From: Thozetella sp. PMI_491
Taxonomy: Eukaryota > Ascomycota > Sordariomycetes > Chaetosphaeriales > Chaetosphaeriaceae
Direction: 5' to 3'
NCBI GenBank assembly: GCA_021432635.1
Contig: MU270056.1
Location: 62,001 to 126,000, forward strand
DNA: 64,000 nt
Position 1 is the stretch's first letter, and every line of letters starts with the position of its first letter. A program made the translations under genes and the position numbers. Of this stretch, positions 33,615 to 45,600 are shown in pieces. A model generated the notes under the pieces. It worked only from the letters and a program-made list of their open reading frames with translations, ran no database searches and had not been told where the DNA came from.

Positions 33615-34544
33615 CGGAGATGCCGAGGTGCGGGTCGAAAGTTGGAAAACGACGGCTAGAGGTGTGATGCTCCGCGCTTGGCTCGAAGCAGAACCGGTCG
33701 AAAGTTGATCAATGGAAGTCTAGCTGAGCTTGTTAATTCATATATGGACAACCTGAACACCGATGGCTGGTGCAGGCAGTAGTGTAGACTGCGTAGATGA
33801 AGAAGCCCTGGGTCGGAAACGCACAATGCCAGTAGTGATGTCACGGGCCTGACAGATACATAAACGGGTTGGATTGAAGCCAGATGGGCGAACAACGCAG
33901 TACTCTAGACCTTCCTGCGTCAGCGAAGCATTGGCAGGGGCAACTCGATAACGAGTACTTTGGGTCCCTATAGTGCCTAGCTGAGGAAGTCTTGCCCGCC
34001 ATCATTTAGGAGTCACGATGGAAGAAGGGAAAGAGCAGCCACTCTAGGGAAAGCGAGACCTTCTCGAATTTGGAACTGAACCTTGCGTCATATGCCATAG
34101 GCGCCCTAAGCACGGCAACCCAGCCGTCGACCGTTTTGTTTTGACTAGCTGGAGTATATCGAGTGAGAAAGGGATGATAGTGTGCTACTATATACCGTGT
34201 AGCCTACATCACATCCTAAAGCAGGGCAGGTAGTATACTTAGCGAGTAAGGCTGCGTATCTTCGGTGGGAGAAAGGAAATTCTGTTCATGGTGTTGTGGG
34301 ACTGATACCTAGGAGACTATTGAGACTATGCCGACCATCTGACCTCGGCATCACATACGTCTGCCGTGTCCTGCCGCGTCTTACAAATACAGTAAACCCC
34401 GATCTGCATGATGACCGCCCTAGCCGTATACCAAAAAAGTTATGAAAAGCAATGCCATCCCGTCAGGTACCAATGCCAAGTGCACACAACCAAGCCATTC
34501 GCCGGAGAGACGCGAGGGGCTCGCTCATTTCGCACGCAACGCGC
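33615..34544. other. Intergenic: upstream of the Ser-rich gene
   Basis: This holds the 5' region of the gene starting at 33614 and the 3' flank of the protease ending at 34545. I see no gene or repeat. Confidence 0.45.
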
Positions 34545-36234
34545 TTACGAGCTGAACTCCTCCAGGAACTCCTCGAGCTCCTCCTGGACGAGCTCGTGGA
34601 TCCTCTCAGAGAACTTCTCGGCCTTCTGGGAGAAGGACTCGACGCCCTTGACAACCTTGCCGGAGACGACCTTAAGGTCGTGCTCGATAGCCTTCTCGAG
34701 GTCGGAGACCGACGAGGCAACATCCTTGCTGGCGGCCTTGGGCTTGGCCTTGTAGCTGCCAGCCTCGATGATGGCCGAGTAGTTGGAGCAGCCACCACCG
34801 TTCCAGGCGAGAAGGTTGGGGGTGTCCTTGGGAATGTCGCTCAGGGCACCAATGGTGGCAACCTTGATCAGGTTGGCCTTGAGCTTCTCAGGGGTGATGG
34901 GAGCCACAGAGAACTCGGAGCCCTCGGCGGGCTGCAGGGACAGGTAGTAGGCGAGGAGACCAGCGATGTGGGGCGAGGCCATCGAGGTGCCCGAAATGGT
35001 GTTGGTGGCGTACTTGCTGCCAATCCAGGTGGACAGGATGCTCAGGCCAGGGGCGAAGATGTCAGTGCACTTTCCGTAGTTGGAGAAGTAAGCACGGCTG
35101 TCGTCAAGAGCAGAAGCGCCGACGGTGACGGCCTTCTCAGCAGCGGCGGGCGAGTAGTTGCAGGCATCGGCGTTGTCATTGCCAGCAGCAACGGCAAAGT
35201 GGACACCGGCGGTGACGGCGGCGTTCACAACGTCATCGAGGGCCTTAGTCTTACCACCGCCGAGCGACATGTTGGCGACAGAGCCCTTGAAGCCCTTGCG
35301 CTTGCCAGCCTTGGCCTGCTTGACCTGCTCAATGTGGGCCTCCGCAGCCCACTCGACACCGGCAACGACATCGGCCATGGTTCCGGAGCCGTTGGAGCGG
35401 AGGACCTTGACGGCGTAGATCTTCGCCTTTTTGGAGACACCGTACTTCTTACCAGCAATGGTACCGGAGCAGTGCGTGCCGTGACCATTGCCGTCGACGT
35501 CAGCATCACCCGAGGGGATGGTCTTGCCCCAGGTAGCACGTCCCTCAAAGTCGACGTGCTCAATGTTGGTGCCAGTGTCGATCACATAGGCATCCACACC
35601 ATCACCACCCTCGGCAGCATATAGGTACTTGTTGAAGGTACCGAATGTGAGCGAATCGCGGTGGGACACACGGGCGAGACCCCAGGGGGCGCTGCTCTCA
35701 GTCTCGCTATCGCAAGACAGGGTCTCTGCCTCCTGCTTGTAGCTCATGGTGCGGACAATCGAGTCCCTCTCAATGTACTCGACCTGAAGGATAGAGCATG
35801 TTAGCACTATGGCCATTGGCAAGGGTGGGGGGATGCAGCGAGGCTGCGGGGGTATGGCTTACATCAGGATGCCTCCGAACCTCCTCGATGACATCGTCAT
35901 CGAAGTGGCCGGAGTAGCCGAGGAAGTGCTCGCCAATCTTGTACGTGTGCTTGAGGCCCCGGAAGACATCATCAACGAGGGGAATCTGGCCGCGCTTGCG
36001 CAGGTCTAGACGGACCCCCTCCTTCTTGGTGTGGATCTCCTGGACCCAGGTGTGGTGGTCCGAAGCATCCTTGTGCGTAACGTGCTTCTTGAACTTGATG
36101 ATGTACGAGTTGGGCACGACCTCGGCGTTGCTCGAGGAGAGAATGGGGGCGGCGTCGCCATGGATGGACTCATGGCTAAACTTGGGTGCCGCTGCGACGC
36201 AGGCCGCGAGCGAGAGGGCGACGAGGCCGCGCAT
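34545..36234 (-). CDS. prb1: Vacuolar subtilisin-type serine protease (PRB1/PepC type)
   Basis: This peptidase S8 (proteinase K/cerevisin group) degrades proteins in the vacuole and takes part in autophagic turnover. Two exons (36234-35863, 35783-34545) give 536 aa. A signal peptide (MRGLVALSLAACVAAAP) is followed by an I9 inhibitor propeptide (NSYIIKFKKHV ... HTYKIGEHFLGYSGHFDDDVIEEVRRHPDVEYIERD). The catalytic triad is Asp193 in YVIDTGTN, His225 in HGTHCSG and Ser391 in GTSMASPH, with oxyanion Asn326 in AAGND. The C-terminal extension from about 470 is helical and acidic (VSDLEKAIEHDLKVVSGK to the end), typical of vacuolar members and not of secreted alkaline proteases. The intron (GTAAGC ... 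TTCAG) sits between HPD and VEYIE near the propeptide end. The sense-strand leader upstream is strongly C/T-rich. Confidence 0.94.
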
Positions 36235-39200
36235 GATGCAAAGGAATCGGATGGAAGTCGGATAACCCGCGACTTCACTCGAATGGATAAAAGAAAAGAG
36301 CCAGAAGAGGGAAAAGAATCGAAAAACCAGTTACGATGCCTCTGATACAACGAGCTTGATGCGGTCCGCGATGGTGGGAGCGCTTGGGAGGGGGGGAGAG
36401 GGATGGGAAGTGGCAGAGCGGATGAGGATGAGGAAGGAGGAGAAGAGAGGGCAACGGAGAGGAGCTGCTTCAAGATAAGGCGTGGCGGTTGCTGGGGTGG
36501 AGCCGGGGAAGGGGCGCTAGTCTCAAAGGCGGAGCAACCGGAGTCATCGACCACTGGCGAGGCGACGCTGCCCCAGCGCGATAAGAGCAGCCTGGCCAGA
36601 TAAGCGGCAGCTCTAGACCAAAGACTCACCACCTCACGGCCGGCACGGCTTCCTCCCCAAGGTCCGCAAAAGCGTATTCGGTAGATTGCAGGGAACCGGA
36701 GAAGGCCAACAGGAAGCCTCGCGCTTCCATTCACACAATGCACATGACGAGCAGCAATGGTAATCTGCTCGGGTCGAGGGCTCTGCCAATGCAACAATGC
36801 AACGAGGCCACACAAGGCACAAGACCGACACACAATCGAGGTTGCGTATGACGGAAGGCAGGCCAACAGGGTGGCGGTATTGGCCAAGGCTGCGGAGGGA
36901 GTGTGGAGGGAGCTGATGCGGCCGTCTGATCCCCCCGCCACACAGGCAGCTTAGCGATTCGTGGAAGCTGGTCAGTGGTGAGCCTTCGCTAACCTCGGAA
37001 TGAGAGGCTGACCGACCGTCACGAGGGCCCTTTCGTCCCGCCCGCCAGGCCAGGCCAGGGGTGGGTGTGTCCGGTTCACGTACGAAGCGCCTTGGACGCC
37101 TAGCTTCTGGGGGATGGATCCCTTCCGCCTCCTCCCCTCTTTCCGGTCGGCCCATTTCAATCTGTACCCTGCCCAGACAAGCCAGAGTCGATCAGGGAGC
37201 CATCCAAGCAGACCAAGCCATCATCCCGCAGTCATCTTCAGCTGGCAGGCCCAAGTACCTACCTACCTACGGAGTACGCAGTGAGCAATCCAACGCGGGG
37301 CAGATAGTGCATCACAAGACTTCCTGACCCCCATCCCTGGCCTCCCCACCTACTGCCCCACTTTGTCCTGCAACACTCGCCCGTGAAAGCGTGACGCCGG
37401 TCAAGGAGTAGCACGTGCCTCTCTTTGTCTGGGTGATGTTCTGGGCCGATCTACCTGTGCCTTGCAGGCCCATCTTGCCTATCTGCTCCATAGTACATAC
37501 AACAGGCAGGGCCCTCCCCCGAACCCTTTTCCACCGGCTCTTGCGAGCCCAGCGCAACCTAGCACGCCTGGCTGGGAAACCCTGTCGGGTTGTTCTGTTG
37601 TTTTTGGCCGGGCAAGCCGGGTTGCACCGGCCGTGGCTGGGCTGCCAGGGCAATGCCAGAGCCACCTTCAGCCCTCTGCACTTCCATCAATGACCCGAGA
37701 CACCCCCGTCGATTACATCATGTCTTGACCCTGGGAAGTCCGAGGCCGGCCGCCCCCCTAGCTAACAAGCGCGGGCCACCAGCTTCTAGCGGATCAGCCT
37801 CTCCGAGAGAAACAAAGGCCTAATAGTACGAACGAACTGTACCAGGCACTGGCGCACTCGCTAGTTTTTTCGAATCTTTGTGGCAGGAAGGTAACCGTTT
37901 CCCCAAAGCCTCTAGTGTTCAGGAACCGGCGGTTGTCAAGCCGAATAGCAGACGGGCTTCCGGCAAGCCCTCGGCACGAGAGCCAATCGCTCAGAAATGC
38001 CTCTAGATCCCTAACCCTTTCGGAGAACAAGATGCAGCTTGTCCAGGGCTCGTGTCTGGGTGGCTTCTCGTGCCTGCCCGCATGCTCTCTGCACCAGGAG
38101 AATTCTGTTCGTCGATGAAGAAGTTGTGATTCGCTTCTCTGTGACGAACCGGAACATTGTCGCACATCAAGCTGGGACATCAAGATAACCATCGAACATC
38201 TATCCGGTCTTGGAGTGTTTTTGCACTAACTTGGCTTCAGCTCGCCAAGGCCGGCGGGGATGTGCAGCAGCTAAGCTAAACCTGAGCAACCTGAGCTGGC
38301 ATGGCCACGATATTCTTAGGACCTGCTTCGTCCTTCAGTAGCTCTGATAAGAAACGAAGCACCGGGCTAGGTTCAGGTACTGCTGGTGGGTAAACGCACG
38401 TTTCAACACAGCTAACCGCCCACTGGAGCAACAGACCTAGCACATAACATTAGGCGCTACCTGGGTCTGTCGGTCGGGACTGACGTAGACTGTGACACAT
38501 CCAGACTAGGGTAGCTGTAGACTCCTTTGGGATACCAGTCATCGTATCGGTGTTTAGCTCTGCAGGTTATTGAAGATCACGTTAAAACTATGCCTCCATG
38601 CACGTGTGTCCGTTGTCTTTGCAATGCAAAGCTAGCTACCTACGCACAGCTAACCGTCCGAACCATAGATGTTCCACCTGGGGGGGCACTGGCATTAAAA
38701 GAAAATAAGAAAAGAAAAGAAAACTCCTTGTCTCATGTAGAAAGGATGGAGGTAGTCGGGTGGCTATGATCGACTTGACAAAAATGCCACTTAATGCTGC
38801 GAGGACGAATAGCACAGGTGCATTGCATGCCATGGGCGCTGACGCTGGGCTAAAGAGGCGTTAAATGCAATGTGAGAGGTAGGAAGAAGTGGGATAATTA
38901 TAGGGCCCCACGAGCCCACGAGGCTGCCTCTTCGTATCGCGCTGCCTGGGCGGGCCGCTAGGAGGCAGTTGGCGAAACAGGGAGGATGACGAAGCCACTC
39001 CGACACGCACCACCCCTCAATTGGAGCGCGGGCCACTTTGCTTGGAGGCGCGGAAGGTCTCCAAGTTTTGCTAACAAGGCTGACGACCACTAGCGCCGAT
39101 CTGCTGCTGGAGGAGCCTCCTTCGCACCTGTGTTTCCAGATTTCGGGTTGTGTGCGCAGGCAGCTTTGCACAAATCCATCGCAAGCCTTTTCTGTTTAGT

Positions 39201-39474
39201 TTCTCTTTCTGCTTTCTCAGTACTAACAGACAGGTGCAGCCCTGCGCATTGCGTCGGAAAGCCGCCCTCGCGTCCCTTTTCGCCCCGTGAGCTTCAAGCG
39301 GTGCCTGCAAGGGAGCATCCACTTGAGAGCGTTGTCAGCTTTCCATGACCACACATCCAAACACGAACCTGGACCCTCGATGGGTGCTGGGAGCTTTCGT
39401 TTCGGCCTGATTCACTCTGCAAAAGACACTCCCCCAACCCGCCGGCACCCCCGAGTGCCCCCCCGCGCGGCAGA
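36235..39474. other. 3.2-kb gene-free stretch between divergent genes
   Basis: This is the shared upstream region of the vacuolar protease (minus) and the BEACH gene (plus). The first 400 nt are G/A-rich on the plus strand, that is, C/T-rich in the protease sense. TACCTACCTACGGAGTAC is at 37260-37277. I see no domain in any frame. The end holds short upstream frames of the BEACH gene, listed separately. Confidence 0.45.
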
Positions 39475-39634
39475 ATGCTGGCCGTTAGACCGCGCCGGTA
39501 TCGTTCCTCCACCAGCGCCTCCAACCTCCAGACCAGCAAGGCCGCCGAGGTCCTCCAGTCCCTCTTCGACCGCTTCACCGCGACCTCCCAAGCCGCCTCT
39601 AAGTCTGGATACCCCGACATCGGAAAGCTGGTAG
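39345..39634 (+). promoter_or_regulatory. Upstream ORFs in the BEACH gene leader
   Basis: Two upstream ATGs precede the main start at 39475. The first (39345) opens a short frame of about 21 codons. The second (39380) opens an 85-codon frame that overlaps the start of the main CDS in another reading frame and ends at 39634. If the transcript begins upstream, both could lower translation of the main frame. The transcript start is not known from sequence. Confidence 0.4.
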
Positions 39635-42600
39635 AGGAAGCAAAACTGATTCACCAACACGTCGCCGTCGCGCAGACTCCTTCTCCGCAGCAGGATGACT
39701 TCCGCCATCTTCGAGGCTTCCAGGTCCTCCTAGACGTCCTCCGGTCCTTCTCGGGCTTCTACAACCCCCAGAAGCGCAACCAGGCAGAACGGCGGGACTT
39801 CTTCGATCTCCTCCACATCGTTCTCGCCGTTATCTCGGCCACTTTTCGTGGCCACCCGGGAAACCGCCGCTACTTCCAGCACCGCGCTGAGGGTGGAGGA
39901 TGGGAGGCCCTGGAGCAGATAATAGCCAGTATTGGCCTGGGAGGAAGCGATTCGGATCTCTGGACAAACTGCCAGCTGTTTGGGAAGCTTCTATCCTTCT
40001 CTCTGGACGACCAGCGGTTCGACGAGCTCTGCCGCTCCGTCGCTGATGCCGCCCTGGCCCACGAAGAAGAGTTGAAGGCGCAAAAGCAAAGGAAGCAGAC
40101 ACGTGAAAAGCAGGAGCAAGACAAAAAGAAGGCAGAACAAGCGCCTCGAAGCCCAAACTCCGGGCCGGCCGAGGAGAAGCCTAAGGAAGATGGCGACGAG
40201 GATACGAGTGAGGAAAGCGGGGAAGACGAGGAGGACCAAGACCAAGACAACAACAAAGTGCCCGAGCTGCTCAGGCTGACCACGATCGAAGCCAAGCTTC
40301 GTGAAATAGTCGGACCGAAGACGGTGATCCAGAACCCGGAGATCATGCGCACCGTGGTCGGATTCTGGGAGTCGATCCCGCGGGCGCAAGGAGAGGCTCC
40401 CAACCCTGCCTCCATGATCGTCTTGACCACACTATCTTTGGTGTCCGCGGTCTCTTTCTTCAACTTGACTGCTCTCCATGGAGCAGGCGTGCTGTCGAGA
40501 TTTCTTCGGTTCGCCTTCCCCGCGAAGCCTGTCCTCACAGATGCGGAGAAGGCAAAGATCCTGCCTCTCTGCGAGTCGTTGATGTACCTGGGCAGCACCC
40601 AGCTCGTCGACATCCAATACTTGCTGTCTCGCCAAGACCCGGCTACATCGGAATTCTGCATCAAGATGGCCAAGAAGTATAGCGGCCCCCCCCTCATTCA
40701 GTTCGATCTCTCCCTCCATGGGCACTCGTCGATCGAGCTCGCCAGCCTGGGCCGGCCCTTTCCGCCTCCCTCCTCGGCTGGGTACACGTTTGCTGCTTGG
40801 ATCCGCATCGACCGTTTCGATCCCAACTCCCATACTACCCTGTTTGGTGTGTTCGACTCGACACAAACCTGCTTCCTGCTTGGCTACATAGAGAAGGACA
40901 CCAAGAATTTCATCCTCCAGACGTCGATCCAGTCGTCACGTCCTAGCGTGAGGTTTAAGTCGATAACCTTTAAAGAAGGCATTTGGTATCACATTGCCAT
41001 TGTCCACAGGAGGCCTAAGACCATGACGGCGAGCAAGGCATCGCTCTACGTTAACGGCGAGTTTGCCGAGCAGATACGCTCGGCATACCCGAATCCGCCC
41101 CCGCTCTCCAACGGCAGCACCGAAAGCTTCGCTTCGTTTACTTCGACTAGTGGCAGGACGAATCCAGTCCAGGCATTTGTAGGAACTCCCCGTGACTTAT
41201 CCACCCAACTCGGCCCTGGCCTCTTGTTTTCGAAGTGGTCGCTAGCTTCGGCCCACCTGTTGGAAGACATCTTGAGCGACGATCTCCTTGCAGTGCATTA
41301 CCATCTTGGGCCGCGCTACCAAGGAAATTTCCAAGATTGCCTTGGTGGCTTCCAGACTTACCAGGCCTCGGCGGCCCTGGGCTTGAGGAACGAGGTGTTC
41401 CACCCTGGCAAGGATGAGCAGTCGGACATCTTAAGAGCCATCCGGGACAAAGCGGCCACCATCCTCCCGGAAGCGAAGGTCATGATGAGCGTCTTACCCA
41501 GGGCCATTTTCCGCGAAGACGGTGCCTTCATGGACTCGGTTCTGTTCCGGTCGCTCTCTCGCATCTCCGCCAGCAATCTTCTACACTCGACATCCAAGAA
41601 CGGGACCCCGGTTGCGATTAACGGTGCCGTATCTTGTATTAATGAGAGCCTTTGCAGAACGCATGGGGTCGCCCTTCTGACTGGAGATCCGGTGTTGTCC
41701 ACTCCTTACTACTTCGACGACAACATCTGGAGGCTCGCTGGCTTCACGCCATTGGCGCTTAAATTAGTCGAGCGATCTGCCAATCCCGATGAACTCTTGC
41801 GATCCGTCGAGCTGATGCTACACTGCATCGACAATAGCTGGCGCAACAGTGAGGCAATGGAGAGGGACAACGGTTATGCCATCCTGAGCATGCTGCTCCG
41901 AGCCAAGCTCGGGCACGGCATCTCGCCCTCAGACAAGCTAGTATGGCGGCTTGTTCTCACCAACGAGGCAAGAGACAGACTGAGTTTCCAGCTTCTGAGC
42001 ATCATCCTCAACTTCGTGGGTTACAACCATGCAAACCCCATCGAATCCTTCATAGTCAACCCCCTCGCATATCGCATTCTCCTGATCGACCCCGATACTT
42101 GGCGCAAATCATGCCCACGGACCCAGGAGCTCTACTACAAGCAGTTCGTCACATTCGCTGTGAAGAGCAAGTATCACCAGTTTAACAGCCGGAGGCTGCT
42201 GCGTATGCGTACGTTGTCTTCTCATTTCTCATTAGGCCATCATATGTTTTCCCCTCCTGCTCACCTTGTCTACCTCAGGTATCATAAAGAGGTTGCTGGA
42301 TGCCCTCAAGGCTGAGACGGTCTCCGAGGATGTCTTGCCTCATTTTATGGCTTCTTTCGAGAGCCTCGTCAAGTGCAACTTCAATGCAGAAGTCCATCGA
42401 TCCGTTGCACTCTTCATCACCTATGCACTGCACGCCGTACCGGGCTCGCACCCACGGACTCCAAAGCCGGGTTCTGGGACTAGCCGGTCAAGCACGCCGG
42501 CTCCTGGCGGGTTGAGGCGGCCAGCCATCGAGATCTCCGGCCCATCCACCAATGCCTCGAGGCTACTGACAAAGAAGCAGATTGGCGTGAAGATATTGGA

Positions 42601-45600
42601 AATGTACACTCGGCTCCTCTGCGAGAAGGACAACCTCGGGGACATCCGAAGGTTCGCGAAGACGGTGACTAACAAGGTGACGATAGAAACACCGCCTGGA
42701 AAGACCAAGGAACTCGCGCTAACAGCCCTCCAGTGGCTCCTTTATCTGCTCGCAGAGGCCGACCCAGAGGTTGTAGTTTACGGGTGCAAGATTCTGGCTC
42801 GACTCTTAATCACCCAGCCTCCAGGATACACTACCAAATTTGCCAGCAAGACTGGAGGGTTTGTGATCATGGCCCATAGGCTCAAGCAGTGGTGGGATAT
42901 TCCAACCCTTTGGCCGCTCCTTTTCAGCATTCTCTTCGGTTACGATGTCGCCAACATCGACTTCGACAAGTCGTTTGACTTCTTCAGCCTCCTAGAGATA
43001 TTTGGCGAGAGCAAAGTGGTATTTCCCGAGGTGCTTCCCGTTCTCGCCGCCATGCTTCAGCATGGCCTAAGGGATATTCTCAAGCACCAGGATGACCCCG
43101 ACTCGCCTGCGGGGGAAAAGAGTATGACGAAGAGTCCGACCAACAGCCCTGAGACCGTCGTAACTCGTCCGCGAGCCCGATCTATGGAGTTGGGCAAAGC
43201 GCTCGAGTCGCGGAGTAGGTATATCCAACTAGACACGTAACCAGCATCACTAACCGAGCATCTAGGGGCGCCATTACCCGATAGGGAACGGGTTACAAGC
43301 CATGCTATCATCCTTCAAGCTGTTGTACGGTTCCTAGCAGACATGCATGGCCGCTCCGCTAGCTTTCGAGACTTTGAATTGTCGTCCGACTATATTCGTC
43401 TCCTACTCTGGGCTTTGTACCCAACTGTCGTGAGCGCGGATCCGGTTACTCCCGAGACTGAACTGAACTCGGCCAACTCGGCGCTCACGTTCGAGGGCGG
43501 TGACGTGATTATGAGGCCGCCACCGGGATCTTCCTCATCCGCTACTCCCATCGTCAGGACAGCAAGCTCGCAGAACGTGGCAGGAGCCGTAGACCCGCCA
43601 CTCCCGTCGCCCGGACTTGGACGTGGGACGCCGTTCCGGCGCCCGTCGTCCTTCATCCTCGTCACGCAGCAGCAGTCTCCTCAGGCGCCGGCACCTGCTC
43701 GGCTGAACCACGTTATGTCTCCTAAGAACCGGGTGGCCACTCAGCAGATCAGCAACGTGGTACTAGAGGGTGTGCTTGAGCTCGTCATCGGCGTTTTCAC
43801 GGATCTTGTCCTCGTCCGGAAAGAGTTTCCTGGTTTCGGCCTCTTTTTGAAGGTACCTCCAGGCTTCCAGGAGCACCAGGCATACTTCGAGTCCCATGTT
43901 CTGCGAAACACAATCACCCACCTCCAAAACGCAATTCAGCTCGACAAGAAACTTCTCTCGGAGCCTAAAATTCTCCAGAACCTAGCACGCTTTGATCTCC
44001 ACATGCTTGAGGCCATCATGGAGGGCTGGTTCATGAATGGTGCCGAGCCGATGATCGAGTTCACCGGAACAATACTCGAGGTCCTTCAGCGGCCCGAGAT
44101 TGCTTCACTAAAGGCAGTCCGCCTTTGCAGCTCGGCCGTCGCCACAATCCGAGCGACGTTTCTGAAGCTGGTCTTGATCCGGCTCTCCGACATGGATGAC
44201 CCGCAGACGACAGACTCGGATGCCATTTCCACAATGGAGAGATTGGGATACTGGCAGTCGGTCCTTGTCGGCTCTCTCTCTGGGGATGATGATTACATGA
44301 GGTTGCTGTGGTACCAGCTCTACAACAAATTAATCGACCCTCGCGAGTCGATTCGGTTCATCGCAGCGACGCTGTGGCGTATCATGCTGATACAAAAGCC
44401 GGAGGAGTGTACTAGCTTGTTCCGTCAATTCGTGACGCCTGATCAGCAGTCGTTGACAAGGGGTTTTGGTAAGCTCACGGAGGTGGATGACGGTACCTTT
44501 GTGCAATGGGTGGACCAACACCGTCCTGCACTAGACGTCCTGTTTCTCGGAGGCATCTCCAAGAACTGGGAGGAATTTGTCGGTCTCGAGAATCAGCGGA
44601 TCGCGACAACGGCGCTGTCGCGGGTCAAGAACCGCAAAGACAAGCTTCGTTATTGGCATGTGGAACACCAGGACCGCGAAAACCTCCTTCTCCGCCATGA
44701 GATGGCCAACACGTCGTGGATGAAGAGCATCTACTTCACTGAGCACTACAAGCACCAACGACTCCTCCAAGACCAGCAGGACGACAACGCGTTTATGAGC
44801 TCAAGCTTTGCCAAGATGGAGCGCGAACTCCTCCGCCCTGGCGCCGTCTTCAGCGAGCCCCAGGCGATCAAATGGAAGCTTGACCGGACCGAAGGCAGGA
44901 ACCGCATGCGCCTTCGCATGTTGCCTAGCTATCCGTCCCAACAACAAGAATTCCAACCGAAGCGTAGGACAGGCGACAACGTCTCCGGCGCAAGCCTAAG
45001 GCTCAACACTGCCGTTGGCAACATCACTTCGCAGGGAATTGCTTCCACCCCCGCAACCGCCATTCCCACCAGTGGACTGAGCATGGATGGCAGAGAGGTC
45101 ACAATGCTCTTGGCCGAGCCGGAGCAAGGCACAGGAGCGTCTGACCAACAGGGTGTGGCCCCGGAGGATGACTTTGAGTTGGTTGAAGATCCGAATGATC
45201 CCGATGCGGAAGATACGTTCGAAGACAAGAACCGCAAAGTGATGCGGCGACTGCAACAGGGCGATTCGGTCGTCAACGTCTTCAACATCTCGCGCATTAT
45301 CGGCCTGGACGCCTGCGAGGGCATCATGATCATCGGCAAAGATGCGCTCTATATCATGGACAGCCTCTTCCAGAGCTCGGACGGTGAAATCATTAACGTT
45401 TGGCAGGCGCCACCAGAAGAACGTGACCCCTTCTCCATCATCGTTGCTGGCCCGAAGGCCACATCGAATATGGGCTCGGAAAGGCGGCCCCAGCAGAACC
45501 GCAGCGAACAAGAGTCGCGCAGCTGTAGGTGGCATGACGTGCTTAGTATCTCGAAGCGACGCTTCCTATTTCGTGATGTTGCTATCGAGATCTTCTTTAC

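Noticed and set aside
34452-35624. 390-codon plus-strand frame
   Set aside because: Opposite the protease; Gly/Val/Asp-rich with no domain, and the protease with its triad is on the other strand.
43215-43222. Donor AG|GTATAT for the second BEACH intron
   Set aside because: With the only sensible acceptor (TAG at 43263-43265) it shifts the frame into a stop within six codons; CGGA|GTAGGT keeps it open.
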